From Solibacillus merdavium (lineage in GTDB: Bacteria; Bacillota; Bacilli; Bacillales_A; Planococcaceae), in NCBI RefSeq assembly GCF_014836935.1, contig NZ_JACSPW010000004.1:153277-217276 (forward strand): a stretch of DNA of 64,000 nucleotides, given 5' to 3'. Positions within the stretch are counted from its first letter, which is position 1, and the number at the start of each line of letters is the position of its first letter. Shown here one piece after another: positions 1 to 8,453 of the stretch. Below the pieces are notes generated by a model, which saw only the letters and a list, made by a program, of their open reading frames with translations, made no database searches and was not told the origin of the DNA. The translations under genes and the position numbers were made by a program.

Positions 1-155
1 AATTGCTTCCGGATTCAGCTTTAAACCCGCAGGATGCCAACCAATCAGCATTTGTTTGTTTTTAGGTGGTTTGACCACCAGGATAAAAGAAGCCGACTTT
101 GAAAATAGTATATCATTGAATGTTTACTATGGGGGTATGCTTTAGCAAATCCCTA

Positions 156-196
156 AAAATAAAAGCCCCCTCTAGTAGTTCCACTAAAGTGAGCTT
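156..196 (-). terminator. Probable intrinsic terminator of the 201-677 gene
   Basis: Read on the minus strand, an imperfect hairpin opens with AAGC and closes with GCTT just after the stop codon. It is followed by a T-rich run (TTTTATTTTT). It would end the transcript of the gene at 201-677. The stem has mismatches. Confidence 0.55.
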
Positions 197-200
197 ATTG

Positions 201-677
201 TTATGCAATTTGGGAGAAAACCGGTTCATCTACTGAACGATAACCGTTGTTTACCATGGCGATATGAGAAATATATTTTTGTGTAGCGGTATTGAATGAA
301 CGTTGGAATAACAGCTTTTCCAAATCCAGACCAAATACGGTTTGCTCGTCTGGATTACGCGCAAAATCTTTTTGAAATTTTTCGGGCATAATAAAAGGTA
401 GATCTTCGTTCTCAAAAGGAGCCCATTCCTTAGGTTGATCTTTACTTTCCCCGACTGGTTGTTGCGGATTTTTGCCGGCTACTGCATCCACGTCGTGCAA
501 TTCTTTTTCCGTCTTACCAGAAAGTAAATGTTCAAGTGCTTCAAGCAGTGGATTTTTACTTGTATCTGTATATTTTGCGTGCTTCTTATAAATTTCACTT
601 GCCTCTTTACGCTGCAGTAAACGTTTTCTTTCTTCCAATGCAAGGTTGGATCCATGGACCAAGCTAGAAATCTTCAC
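201..677 (-). CDS. Uncharacterised 158-aa protein
   Basis: I do not recognise this protein. It starts at GTG, with a good ribosome site (AAGAGGGGTGA) about 8 nt upstream. It is soluble, has no signal peptide or membrane segment, and is rich in charged residues. The N-terminal third (residues 10-60) looks helical, with LALEERKRLLQRKEA and a leucine-rich LLEALEHLLSG stretch. The middle (about 65-95) is a polar linker with GKNPQQPVGESKDQP. The C-terminal part is more globular. It is a single-gene unit with a hairpin after the stop. A structural or regulatory role cannot be told from sequence. Confidence 0.75.
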   Translation of the reverse strand: MKISSLVHGSNLALEERKRLLQRKEASEIYKKHAKYTDTSKNPLLEALEHLLSGKTEKELHDVDAVAGKNPQQPVGESKDQPKEWAPFENEDLPFIMPEKFQKDFARNPDEQTVFGLDLEKLLFQRSFNTATQKYISHIAMVNNGYRSVDEPVFSQIA

Positions 678-948
678 CTGTCTTCACCCCTCTTGTAAAT
701 TCCCTATTAAAATTTATTTAAATATACCAATATTGCCGGAAAATAAATAGAGAATATTCACAAAATATCCACATTCAGATCTTTCATACTAACTACCCCC
801 TATTCCATTTACCTATAAGGTGATTATTTTTATTAAGTACTCAATACCTAGAGTGAAAAAACTTTCTAGCATTTCCCCCATCCTCTATAACAAAACAAAC
901 TGTATTAAAAGTCTAATTTACTTTTAATACAGTCTCCCTATCGATCTA

Positions 949-1581
949 TTAGTAACCGTTGAAATTCACAAATTCTCCAACGGGTTTACGATATCCGCGT
1001 GCACGTACTTTTTCTACACTTTTTCCAATCGTAATCATCATGATTGGCTCCAAATGATTTGGAATATTGAAGGTTTCCCTTAATTCATCTACATTATGAA
1101 CATGCATTGGACATGTATCAAAACCGTAATGCTTTGCGCTTAGCATAAATAACATTGCGTGAAGGCCTGCATTTAACGACAGTTCCATATCCAGTGCACC
1201 TTGTTTGTCCTTTAATCCATCACTATAGCTTTTAATTGTATTAATTGTTGTTTCATAGTCCACTTCATCCATCATTTTCAGCATTTTTAATGGACCATAA
1301 ATTTTCTCGACATCAGGTCTTTCAATGCTATTTTTGTTACCCATTACAATGACAACGCCACTTGCTGTGTGAATTTTATATTGGTTGTAGCTTAGCTCTT
1401 TAACCTTTTCTTTCTTTTCCTTATCTGTAATGACTAAGTAATTTGTAAATTGCAGGTTATATGCGCTCGGTGCTGTTTTCGTAAGTTCAAATATATTTTT
1501 AAAGTCTTCTTCGGTCATCTGTTCATTTTCAATAAAATTCATTGCGGAATGGCGGGATTTTACTAATTCTTCAAAGTTCAT
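949..1581 (-). CDS. Nitroreductase-family NAD(P)H:FMN oxidoreductase
   Basis: This is a 210-aa protein of the nitroreductase superfamily, whose members reduce nitro-aromatics or quinones with a tightly bound FMN. The N-terminal segment (SRHSAMNF, then the TAPSAYNLQ motif around residues 36-44) is the usual FMN-phosphate and dimer region. A C-terminal MMITIGKSVEKVRARGYRKP follows, with the basic GKxxxxxRxRxxRKP ending typical of YodC/YdgI-like enzymes. Length fits the family (about 200 aa). The start follows an AGAGGTAG ribosome site. It stands alone on the minus strand, so the substrate cannot be inferred from neighbours. Confidence 0.85.
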   Translation of the reverse strand: MNFEELVKSRHSAMNFIENEQMTEEDFKNIFELTKTAPSAYNLQFTNYLVITDKEKKEKVKELSYNQYKIHTASGVVIVMGNKNSIERPDVEKIYGPLKMLKMMDEVDYETTINTIKSYSDGLKDKQGALDMELSLNAGLHAMLFMLSAKHYGFDTCPMHVHNVDELRETFNIPNHLEPIMMITIGKSVEKVRARGYRKPVGEFVNFNGY

Positions 1582-1772
1582 TTTTTTCTACCTCTTCCAT
1601 ATAATTTGATTCGAATTAAAGTATCTTCATTTCGAGATAAATTTACCATGTTTTATACTCAACTGTCAATAAGTTTATTTCCATGTAGCTCTTTAAAAAT
1701 AAGAGGTCTATATTTTATAAAAGCGGTTAAGATATTTGCAGGCATTTTTTTAATGATAAGGAGCTGTGGAAA

Positions 1773-2543
1773 ATGAAATTGGATAATAAAATAGTCATCG
1801 TAACAGGAGCAGCAGGCGGTATCGGGAAAGAGGTTGTAAGGAAATTAATAGGGCTGCATGCAAAAGTTGTGTTAGTTGATTTAAACGAGGATGCCATTAA
1901 ATCAGTGCAAACAGAGCTTTCTCTTAATGAAGATAACAGCTTAATCGTAAAAGCGGATGTATCCAAAGAGGACAATGTGAAAAACTATGTGGATCAAACG
2001 ATTTCGAAATTTGGACGCATCGATGGATTTGTTAATAATGCGGGTGTAGAGGGACCGGCAAAATCTCTTGAGGAAATTACAGAAAAAGAGTTTGATTTCG
2101 TTTATGGCATTAATGTAAAGGGTGTTCTTTTCGGTTTAAAATACGTATTGCCCGTAATGAAAGGACAAAAATATGGTTCTATTGTAAATACGTCGTCTGT
2201 AGCTGGCTTAATCGGCTCCCCAAGTATGGCACTATACAATTCCTCTAAACATGCAGTAATGGGGCTTAATAAGGTGGCGGCTTTAGAGGCAGCGGCATTC
2301 AATGTTCGTGTAAATACGGTAAATCCGGGTGTCATCAATACACAAATGATGCGTAAAATCGAAGCAAATGTTGCCCCAGGCGCAGCGGAGGCCGCTCAAG
2401 CTGCATACAATGATGCCGTACCTATGAAGCGTTACGGTGAGCCCGAGGAAGTAGCAAATGTCATTGCCTTTTTACTTTCCGATGAAGCTTCTTATGTAAG
2501 TTCTTCCTCGTTAACAATAGACGGTGCTTTATATAATGTATAA
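1773..2543 (+). CDS. Short-chain dehydrogenase/reductase (SDR)
   Basis: This is a 256-aa classical SDR, an NAD(P)-dependent oxidoreductase. Visible are the cofactor glycine motif TGAAGGIG (residues 11-18), NNAG (88-91), the catalytic serine in NTSSVAG (around 141), and the Tyr155-x-x-x-Lys159 pair in ALYNSSKH. The acidic residue at the end of beta-2 (VDLN) suggests NAD(H) rather than NADP(H). The C-terminal SSSLTIDGALYNV is the usual SDR ending. An AAGGAG ribosome site precedes the ATG. It is a single gene followed by a strong terminator. The substrate is unknown. Confidence 0.88.
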   Translation: MKLDNKIVIVTGAAGGIGKEVVRKLIGLHAKVVLVDLNEDAIKSVQTELSLNEDNSLIVKADVSKEDNVKNYVDQTISKFGRIDGFVNNAGVEGPAKSLEEITEKEFDFVYGINVKGVLFGLKYVLPVMKGQKYGSIVNTSSVAGLIGSPSMALYNSSKHAVMGLNKVAALEAAAFNVRVNTVNPGVINTQMMRKIEANVAPGAAEAAQAAYNDAVPMKRYGEPEEVANVIAFLLSDEASYVSSSSLTIDGALYNV

Positions 2544-2630
2544 TTCCAAACATAGGAATTATACATCATTTATAAGATGAATAATTATACTTTATATAAC
2601 ACGAAGAATTATTGTTCCCTCTTCATCTTA

Positions 2631-2680
2631 CCTGTAGACAGACTCGAAAGTAATTAAGTTTGTCTACAGGTTTATTTTGA
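2631..2680 (+). terminator. Terminator after the SDR gene
   Basis: The arms CCTGTAGACAGA and TTTGTCTACAGG form a nearly perfect 12-bp stem, followed by a T-rich tail on the plus strand. It ends the SDR transcript before the convergent ABC operon. Confidence 0.85.
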
Positions 2681-2705
2681 AATAAACCAAATTGTTGCCT
2701 AACTA

Positions 2706-3398
2706 TCATTTTAAATCTGTCTTATCAATATTCCGGATAGAAAAATAAGCGATACTGACGCCTATGATAGCGAGTGTTATTGGAATGACAATAATATCAT
2801 TTAATGAAAAGCTCCCACTATTTGAAGAAACAACCAGGACGATGAGAATTGAAGAGATAATGGTTGCTGGCACAGAGTACTTTTTCATGCCAAAATATAA
2901 TGGAATGAGACATATGCCTGCTGTAGCAATTGCATTCATCAGTACTGCAGAAGCGTGCTGTGTAATGATAGCCGCTGTTAATGTACCAGGTAACAAAACA
3001 AAGTAGTCTGTAACTACAGAAAACACGGCTGTTACAAATACATTCGAAAAGATGATGGAAACAAATGTGAAGAGGATGACGATTACGAGTTTTGCAGCAA
3101 TTAATTTTTTTCGATTAATAGGATATAAAAACAATGTGTTAATCGTTTTACTTTTAAACTCTACAATGATGAGCTTTGAAATTAATGTGGCAGCAAAGAT
3201 AATAAAAATCGCCCTTATAATCGCATCAATAGTGGCCAATGCTTCTGTGTAATTGTTGAAAACTAGTTCACTTTCAGCATGGGAGATGAACAACATAGCT
3301 ACAAAGGTCACCGCAATGACGATATTAGCAAGAACTGCTCCTTTTATATAGGAACCTAATTTATACTTTTTCATTTCTAATCGCATTAAATTAAGCAT
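2706..3398 (-). CDS. ABC-2 type permease of a bacitracin/lantibiotic-type exporter
   Basis: This is a 230-aa integral membrane protein with about six hydrophobic segments, the usual ABC-2 permease size and layout (BcrB/NatB-like). The first segment is near residues 18-40, and a short cytoplasmic loop (FKSKTINTLFLYPINRKK) precedes the third. The start overlaps the end of the upstream ATPase gene by 8 bp, so the two are translated together and very likely form one transporter. Together with the upstream kinase and response regulator, the set resembles the BacRS-BcrAB bacitracin resistance module. The substrate is inferred only. Confidence 0.82.
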   Translation of the reverse strand: MLNLMRLEMKKYKLGSYIKGAVLANIVIAVTFVAMLFISHAESELVFNNYTEALATIDAIIRAIFIIFAATLISKLIIVEFKSKTINTLFLYPINRKKLIAAKLVIVILFTFVSIIFSNVFVTAVFSVVTDYFVLLPGTLTAAIITQHASAVLMNAIATAGICLIPLYFGMKKYSVPATIISSILIVLVVSSNSGSFSLNDIIVIPITLAIIGVSIAYFSIRNIDKTDLK

Positions 3399-4314
3399 TC
3401 ACCTCACCCCCGCTAATTAATTTCAGAAAATAGTCCTCTAAAGAACTGGTTTTCATGCTTATTTCTTTAATTTCCACATCGTGTTCAATCAATGCTTTTG
3501 AAATGACCTTTTGTGTGAGTTTCGTTTCATAAATACGAATACAAGATTCACCTACTAATTTGAAGTTCGGAATCGCTAATTTGTTCTCCAAAATAAAAGC
3601 AGCTTTTTTCCCGTCATCTACAACCATTTCGATGTAATCTATATGTTTAAGATTCACCTCGTCCATTGAGAGCTCACTAATTAACCTTCCATTATGAATG
3701 ACACCAATTGTATCTGCGATTCGCTCCATTTCCCCCAAAATATGGCTAGAAATAATAATCGTAATCCCATATGCTTTGCATAACATTTTCAATAAATCGC
3801 GAATTTCTTTAATACCGCTCGGATCTAAACCATTAATGGGCTCGTCTAAAATCAGTAATTCAGGTTTTGTAATAATTGCTCGTGCAATACCTAATCGTTG
3901 TTTCATCCCGAGTGAGAAATCTTCTACTGATTTCCCTTCCGTATGTGATAGATTGACTAACTCAAGCACTTGATTGATTTCCTTTTTGTCATAATAGCCC
4001 ATGTATTCACAATGGAGACTCAATATTTCTTGTGCAGTTAACTTTTCATAAAAAATAGGATATTCTATGATGGTGCCGATTCTTTTTAAAACTTCATAGG
4101 ATTTAGGGGTTAATGTTTCTCCAAAAATTTCGATGTGTCCACTTGTCGGTTTTATCAAATTAGTAATCAATTTCATAATTGTTGTTTTCCCTGCACCATT
4201 GGATCCTAAAAAACCATAAATTTCTCCCTTTTTTACATGCATACTAACCTCGGAAACAACTTCCTTCCCTCCATATACTTTTGTAAGCCGATTTGTTTGG
4301 ACAAGATATGTCAT
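3391..4314 (-). CDS. ABC transporter ATPase (BcrA/NatA-like)
   Basis: This is a 307-aa ABC ATPase. Visible are Walker A GSNGAGKTT (residues 38-46), signature LGMKQR, Walker B LLILDEPINGLDPSG, and the H-loop SSHILGEME. The C-terminal 90 residues form the accessory domain seen in BcrA-type exporters (BcrA is about 306 aa). The GGGAGGAAATTTGT ribosome site fits the ATG at 4314. It is followed by the overlapping permease and preceded by a promoter region with 11-bp direct repeats (4368-4400). It likely powers export of a peptide antibiotic or membrane-active compound. Confidence 0.88.
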   Translation of the reverse strand: MTYLVQTNRLTKVYGGKEVVSEVSMHVKKGEIYGFLGSNGAGKTTIMKLITNLIKPTSGHIEIFGETLTPKSYEVLKRIGTIIEYPIFYEKLTAQEILSLHCEYMGYYDKKEINQVLELVNLSHTEGKSVEDFSLGMKQRLGIARAIITKPELLILDEPINGLDPSGIKEIRDLLKMLCKAYGITIIISSHILGEMERIADTIGVIHNGRLISELSMDEVNLKHIDYIEMVVDDGKKAAFILENKLAIPNFKLVGESCIRIYETKLTQKVISKALIEHDVEIKEISMKTSSLEDYFLKLISGGEVNA

Positions 4315-4347
4315 ACAAATTTCCTCCCTTATTTATAACTTACTTTA

Positions 4348-4400
4348 AGTATAAGAATTGAACCTCTCTTTTTTCTTACCTAATTCTTAAAAATTCCTTA
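4348..4400 (-). promoter_or_regulatory. Promoter with three 11-bp-spaced direct repeats
   Basis: Read on the minus strand, three copies of TAAG(G)AA-like sequence begin every 11 bp (the TTA triplets on the plus strand end at 4400, 4389 and 4378). They end where a -35 element would lie for the -10 sequence TATACT (4353-4348). The sequence at the -35 position itself is poor. Direct repeats with 11-bp pitch over the -35 are typical for OmpR/PhoB-type activators, so the response regulator encoded upstream may act here. Confidence 0.55.
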
Positions 4401-4417
4401 CGTTTAATAAAAATGGT

Positions 4418-5353
4418 TTAATACGTAATTCTTTTTAATGAAATAGTAAAGACGGTCTTTTCGTACGGAATACTTGTTAAATGAATGAACCCTCCCATTG
4501 ATTCAACGAGACGCTTTGTAATTGTCAGCCCGAGACCACTACCTTGATACGATTTATTTCTAGAATCTTCGAGAGTATACATTCTTTCAAAGACATGATC
4601 TCTATGATATTCATCAATGCCTTTCCCGCGGTCCCATACATTAATCGATATATGTGTCTCATCATATTCAATAGCTAAACCAATTACCTTGCCCGCTGCC
4701 CCGTAAGTAATCGCATTAGTTAATAAATTATTCAAAATTCTATCAAGAGCGTCCTCATTTCCCAGTGCATAGACCGTTGTTTCTGGGATATCGATTTGAA
4801 TATTAATGCCCTTTGACGTGACGATATCATAGAATGTCAAAATGTTCTTCCGACAGATTTCATTCACATTTATCTTGGTGATGGGGTAATTCAAATCCCC
4901 TGATTCTATTTTAGCCAAATCAAAAAATTGATGCAGGAGTTGAAGAACTTCCAGTGTTTTTGCATGGACTCCTCGAAGCAGTCGTTGTTGTTCTTCTTCA
5001 CTGTTAGTCGTGTCTAGCTGAAGCATTTCAATATACCCAAGAACAACAGTCAAGGGCGTTTTTAGATCATGCGATATATTGGCCATCATTTTCTTTGTAG
5101 CATCTTCTGTTTTACGTTGTGTAGCAATAGCTTTTTGGTTATAGTCCAACAGCCGATTAATCTCTGTGAGCAATAGCTGTAATTCCCGATTGGTAGTCAT
5201 GGTTAAAATCTTTTCACCTGTGTGCTCAGCCATGATGTTTTGTAATTTCTCGAATGTATAATGAATAGACATATTACATTCTTTCTTTTCACGATATTGG
5301 AAATAAATGATGATGAGTAACGAAAAAATAATTATGGTAAGAAATAAAATCAT
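4418..5353 (-). CDS. Membrane sensor histidine kinase
   Basis: This is a 311-aa kinase. I start it at the ATG at 5353, one base after the response regulator stop and 6 nt after GAGGGG. A longer reading frame from 5458 would overlap the regulator and has no ribosome site. It has one N-terminal membrane helix (about residues 2-19) and almost no outside domain. The H-box ISHDLKTP follows with His95, then N-box NLLTNAI, G1 DRGKGI and G2 GSGLGLTI. Such short intramembrane-type kinases often work with an ABC transporter as the sensing partner. The next genes are an ABC exporter, which fits. Confidence 0.85.
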   Translation of the reverse strand: MILFLTIIIFSLLIIIYFQYREKKECNMSIHYTFEKLQNIMAEHTGEKILTMTTNRELQLLLTEINRLLDYNQKAIATQRKTEDATKKMMANISHDLKTPLTVVLGYIEMLQLDTTNSEEEQQRLLRGVHAKTLEVLQLLHQFFDLAKIESGDLNYPITKINVNEICRKNILTFYDIVTSKGINIQIDIPETTVYALGNEDALDRILNNLLTNAITYGAAGKVIGLAIEYDETHISINVWDRGKGIDEYHRDHVFERMYTLEDSRNKSYQGSGLGLTITKRLVESMGGFIHLTSIPYEKTVFTISLKRITY

Positions 5354-5354
5354 G

Positions 5355-6050
5355 TTAATTCCCCTCAAATTTATAACCAATGCCCCAAAGCGTCTTAATA
5401 TATTGAGGATTGGATGGATCATCTTCAATTTTTTCACGAAGCCTACTAATATGGACATTTATAATATTTTCATCCCCATAATATTCATCGTTCCAAATGT
5501 ATTGATAGATTTGTTGTTTCGTAAAGACGCGCTGACGATTAGTAGCAAATAACTTCAAAATGGCGAACTCCTTTGAAGTAAGTTTTATTATTTGCTCATT
5601 TTTTTTGAGAGAAAAGTTCAAAATATCAATTGTAAGATCACCAATTTTCAAAAAATCTTGCTTCATCTCTAAATGAGAGGAGTAGGTCGTTGCTCGCCTA
5701 ATTGCGGCTTTCACTCGTGCAGAAAGCTCCAACATTGAAAATGGCTTAGCAATATAATCATCTGCCCCTAATCCCAGTCCGATTGCCTTATCCACATCAC
5801 TATCTTTCGCAGACATGATTAAAATCGGTAGTGCGTGTTTTTCTCGAATTACTTTCAATACTTCTAAACCATCCAGCTTTGGCATCATAATATCCAAAAT
5901 CATTAAGTCAAACGAAGTATTTAAACAATGATGTAACGCTTCTTCACCATTTGAAGCCGTAGTAACATGGAAGCCTTCCATGATTAAATATTTCTCTACC
6001 ATTTCACGAATCGATTCGTCGTCCTCAACGAGTAAAATATGCTTTGGCAT
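5355..6050 (-). CDS. OmpR/PhoB-family response regulator
   Basis: This is a 231-aa two-domain regulator. The receiver domain has the acidic pair (ED10-D11), phospho-acceptor Asp53 in LMILDIMMPKLDG, and Lys in YIAKPFS. It is joined to a C-terminal winged helix (about 130-231) ending in TLWGIGYKFEGN. The ribosome site AGAGGTG precedes the ATG. It is co-transcribed with the kinase (one base between stop and start). By analogy with BacRS or other antibiotic-sensing pairs it probably activates the downstream ABC genes. The 11-bp direct repeats before the ATPase gene are the likely target. Confidence 0.88.
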   Translation of the reverse strand: MPKHILLVEDDESIREMVEKYLIMEGFHVTTASNGEEALHHCLNTSFDLMILDIMMPKLDGLEVLKVIREKHALPILIMSAKDSDVDKAIGLGLGADDYIAKPFSMLELSARVKAAIRRATTYSSHLEMKQDFLKIGDLTIDILNFSLKKNEQIIKLTSKEFAILKLFATNRQRVFTKQQIYQYIWNDEYYGDENIINVHISRLREKIEDDPSNPQYIKTLWGIGYKFEGN

Positions 6051-6174
6051 TGCTATACACCTCTTTTAATTTTCGCAATCTTTTTAATTATCATAACGAA
6101 TTTATAGAATGAAATATAGTTAATCTCCTATCCTATTAAAACATCTGCAAAAATCCTCACGACAAAAATAAAAT

Positions 6175-6222
6175 GAGACTCAAATCAAATTCGATGGAAA
6201 TCGACTTGATTTGAGTCTTTTT
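6175..6222. terminator. Bidirectional intrinsic terminator
   Basis: A long stem has outer arms ACTCAAATCAA and TTGATTTGAGT and an inner TCGAT/ATCGA pairing. It is flanked by AAAATAAAA on the left and TCTTTTTTAT on the right. It lies between the response regulator promoter and the 6309 gene. Confidence 0.75.
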
Positions 6223-6248
6223 TATAATGAGTAGGATGTGAAGCAAAC

Positions 6249-6285
6249 AAAAAAGCTTATCAATAATTTTTATAGATAAGCTAAA
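6249..6285 (-). terminator. Terminator of the 6309-6632 gene
   Basis: On the minus strand GCTTATC ... GATAAGC forms a hairpin directly followed by TTTTTTGTTT. Confidence 0.7.
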
Positions 6286-6308
6286 TATGAATTCCTAATT
6301 TTTAAAGG

Positions 6309-6632
6309 TTATCTAAAAAGATTAAACATTGCACCGACTTGTCTCATCATATTAACTCCATTCGTAATTGTACCAACATGGCCCATCATAGTATTTAAAT
6401 TATCGGATAAACCTCCAAAGCGAGACGCTGGTGCTTGTGAATAAGGATTAAACTGCTGTTGCCCCTGTCTTGGATCAAACGGGTATGGTGAGTAAAAGGA
6501 ATCTCTCGGTCTTGAAAAATCATTAGACCTAGGCACTCCATTACGTTGTCTACCCATTTGAGGAGGACCGAATTGTTGGCCAGCTGGTGGTGGAAATCTC
6601 TCCATTCTACCTTCTTGTCGGAAAAATGGCAT
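6309..6632 (-). CDS. Small Pro/Gln-rich YppG/VrrA-like protein
   Basis: This is a 107-aa protein. I start it at the ATG at 6632, because the upstream GTG at 6641 lies inside the ribosome site GGGAGGTG. The first 70 residues are low-complexity and rich in Pro, Gln, Arg, Phe and Tyr (PFFRQEGRMERFPPP, DPRQGQQQFNP). The C-terminal 35 residues form a hydrophobic helix-like tail with NTMMGHVGTITNGVNMMRQV. This build resembles YppG/YqfQ(VrrA)-type proteins of Bacillus, some linked to spores, but I assign the family tentatively. It is monocistronic. Confidence 0.6.
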   Translation of the reverse strand: MPFFRQEGRMERFPPPAGQQFGPPQMGRQRNGVPRSNDFSRPRDSFYSPYPFDPRQGQQQFNPYSQAPASRFGGLSDNLNTMMGHVGTITNGVNMMRQVGAMFNLFR

Positions 6633-6804
6633 ATCATTCACCTCCCTATTAATATTGAACTCTACATAATATATGTTCGTATCTTAATGCAACTTAGACA
6701 TTTGAAATACTGATTCTTTTATAAACCTCTCTTACTTAGGGTACATCCGTCACCTCAAACAATCAGGTAGCATATTGATAAAAAAAGACGATGGGAGTAG
6801 TGAC

Positions 6805-7260
6805 TTGAGTAAATTTGCCCCTGAAAGGCTAACTGTCGAATATAGGAATGGTGTGACGGCACAGGAACCGATTATTCCAAGACATCACACATTAACGCAC
6901 TCTGACTTTACGGGAGAATTATTTTTAACCATTGGGACACAATTTGCCTGGGACAAAGTTAATACGGAGATGAGAGATGAAGTATTAGGACAGTGGATAA
7001 TGAATGGTAATTCCCTAATCTACAATGTATATATTTGTTTAGATCAAAAAGAGCATGATTTAGAAGCAGCAATACGCCGAAATAGCGTTTTCAGGCGCGA
7101 ATTACCGCTTGCATTAACAGCCATTCGATATGGGGATCGATTTTTATTCGACGTATATCTAATGCTGGATTATGCAGTAATAATGGTAAACTTCATATCC
7201 TCTTATCCAATGCTATATAAACAGGAGTATTGGGGAACTTTCAGTAATTTTTCCAGCTAA
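6805..7260 (+). CDS. Staygreen (SGR) family protein
   Basis: This is a 151-aa protein matching the bacterial staygreen family as I remember it: an N-terminal SKFAPERLTVEYRNGV, IIPRHHTLTHSDFTGELFLTIG, then MRDEVLGQW. Plant SGR and some bacterial homologs remove magnesium from chlorophyll. The role in non-photosynthetic Bacillales is unknown. I chose the TTG at 6805, 9 nt after GGGAGT, because family members begin close to this SKF motif. An upstream TTG at 6775 would add ten residues with a weaker ribosome site. It stands alone, convergent with the 7301 gene. Confidence 0.68.
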   Translation: MSKFAPERLTVEYRNGVTAQEPIIPRHHTLTHSDFTGELFLTIGTQFAWDKVNTEMRDEVLGQWIMNGNSLIYNVYICLDQKEHDLEAAIRRNSVFRRELPLALTAIRYGDRFLFDVYLMLDYAVIMVNFISSYPMLYKQEYWGTFSNFSS

Positions 7261-7300
7261 ATATTTGGTATACATTAAATCCAAAACTTCCCCTCTCTCC

Positions 7301-7651
7301 CTAAAATACTTGACGCAATTCAATCTGCCCTTCTCCATATCCTTGCGGGTCGGGCATCCGCATTGCCCACTCTATCGCTTCTTCCTTCGACTTCACCTCA
7401 ATCAATATAAAACCGGCAACTAGTTCATTCGTTTCAGTAAAAGGACCTTCCGTAATTACTGGCTTTTCTCCGGGAATGGGAAATGAAATACGCAGACCAT
7501 TTGAACTCGGATGAAGTCCCTTCGCCATTACTCTTACACCCGCATGTAGTAATTCCTCATTGTACTTGTCCATCGCTTCCATAAGCTCTGAGCTCGGGAG
7601 ATTCCCTTTTTCCGAATTGCTTGAGGCTTTTACAATTAACATAAAAAGCAT
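7301..7651 (-). CDS. YCII-related (DGPF-type) domain protein
   Basis: This is a 116-aa single-domain protein of the YCII-related type, small alpha/beta dimers often found near ECF sigma factors or as uncharacterised enzymes. Typical features are the N-terminal MLFMLIVKASS strand, KYNEELLHAGV helix, the GPFTETNELVAGFILIEV core, and the ending EWAMRMPDPQGYGEGQIELRQVF. The ATG at 7651 is about 11 nt from AAAGGAGAG. The in-frame GTG at 7663 overlaps the ribosome site and is less likely. No function can be assigned. Confidence 0.78.
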   Translation of the reverse strand: MLFMLIVKASSNSEKGNLPSSELMEAMDKYNEELLHAGVRVMAKGLHPSSNGLRISFPIPGEKPVITEGPFTETNELVAGFILIEVKSKEEAIEWAMRMPDPQGYGEGQIELRQVF

Positions 7652-7725
7652 AATAATAATCACTCTCCTTTATCCTTATTATGTAAAATTATAACAAATA
7701 ATTAATTAATAAATATTAGTTAATT

Positions 7726-8325
7726 TTACACTTTTTTAGTATTTTTCTTTTGAATAAAGGAAATAATATCAATATATAATATCGTCATCTCTTGAGGTGT
7801 TTTGTCCAAATCATTTTGAACCCATTGTTCGATTAATCCTAAAAAGGCAGATGTGATAAACGATAGAAAATATTCCATTGGGACCTTCAACGTAGCTTTG
7901 AAGCTTTCGTTTTTCTCTAGATTGACACGTACCTTTTCTGAAAACGCCTCCCTGAATCGAAGGTGGAAACCTGCTCTACCATGATCACTTAAAAATATTT
8001 TGAGTAAAGGTGACTGCATTTTAATAGCGCTGAATAATGTCGCAGCTAATTGTTCCTGTTCTTTTTCAAACGTATGCGTAGAAGAATAGTTCGATTGCAA
8101 TTCATCAATATGATTGCCTAAATCTCCAAACAACCGCTGTTCTATTTGATCCAATAAATCAAATTTATCTATAAAGTGTAAATAAAATGTTCCTCGATTA
8201 ATTTGTGCTTGTTTTGCAATATCGCCCACGGTAATTGATTCAAAGGTTTTTTTCTCTAAGATTTTTATAAATGACCCTTGAATAAGGTCTTTTGTTTTTC
8301 GGTTTTTTTCTCTGTAAATACTCAA
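7726..8325 (-). CDS. TetR/AcrR-family transcriptional regulator
   Basis: This is a 199-aa repressor with an N-terminal helix-turn-helix (TKDLIQGSFIKILEKK, then ITVGDIAKQAQINRGTFYLHF, about residues 10-50). A C-terminal all-helical ligand domain of the TetR_C_7 kind seen beside YhgE/Pip genes follows. I use the TTG at 8325, 7 nt after GAGGG; a TTG at 8346 would overlap that site. It is divergent from the YhgE-like gene at 8454. A GAACA-ATC-TGTTC palindrome (8351-8363) lies between them and is the likely operator for both. Confidence 0.85.
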   Translation of the reverse strand: MSIYREKNRKTKDLIQGSFIKILEKKTFESITVGDIAKQAQINRGTFYLHFIDKFDLLDQIEQRLFGDLGNHIDELQSNYSSTHTFEKEQEQLAATLFSAIKMQSPLLKIFLSDHGRAGFHLRFREAFSEKVRVNLEKNESFKATLKVPMEYFLSFITSAFLGLIEQWVQNDLDKTPQEMTILYIDIISFIQKKNTKKV

Positions 8326-8350
8326 AAAAACACCCTCTCTACACAAAATT

Positions 8351-8363
8351 GAACAATCTGTTC
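8351..8363. promoter_or_regulatory. Candidate TetR operator
   Basis: GAACA ATC TGTTC, a perfect 5-bp-arm inverted repeat, lies in the 128-bp divergent region between the TetR gene and the YhgE/Pip-like gene. Confidence 0.5.
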
Positions 8364-8453
8364 ATTTTGTTGATTGCTTTGCATTTTCTATGATTATAAA
8401 ATAAACAGGTACCACTAAACAATGTGTTCAAAATTGAGAAAGGAAGATTCCCT

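Noticed and set aside
1..51. A minus-strand reading frame running off the left edge (starts MLIGWHPAGLK)
   Set aside because: Only 17 codons are visible and no convincing ribosome site precedes the ATG, so a gene call is not supported. The small GGTGGT/ACCACC hairpin at 66-80 is too short to interpret.
5354..5458. Longer N-terminus of the histidine kinase (start at 5458)
   Set aside because: It would overlap the response regulator by over 100 bp and has no ribosome site. The ATG at 5353 has one and begins directly at the membrane helix.
8351..8363. LexA (SOS) box
   Set aside because: The Bacillus LexA site is GAAC-N4-GTTC; here the spacing between GAAC and GTTC is 5, and the divergent TetR context explains it better.
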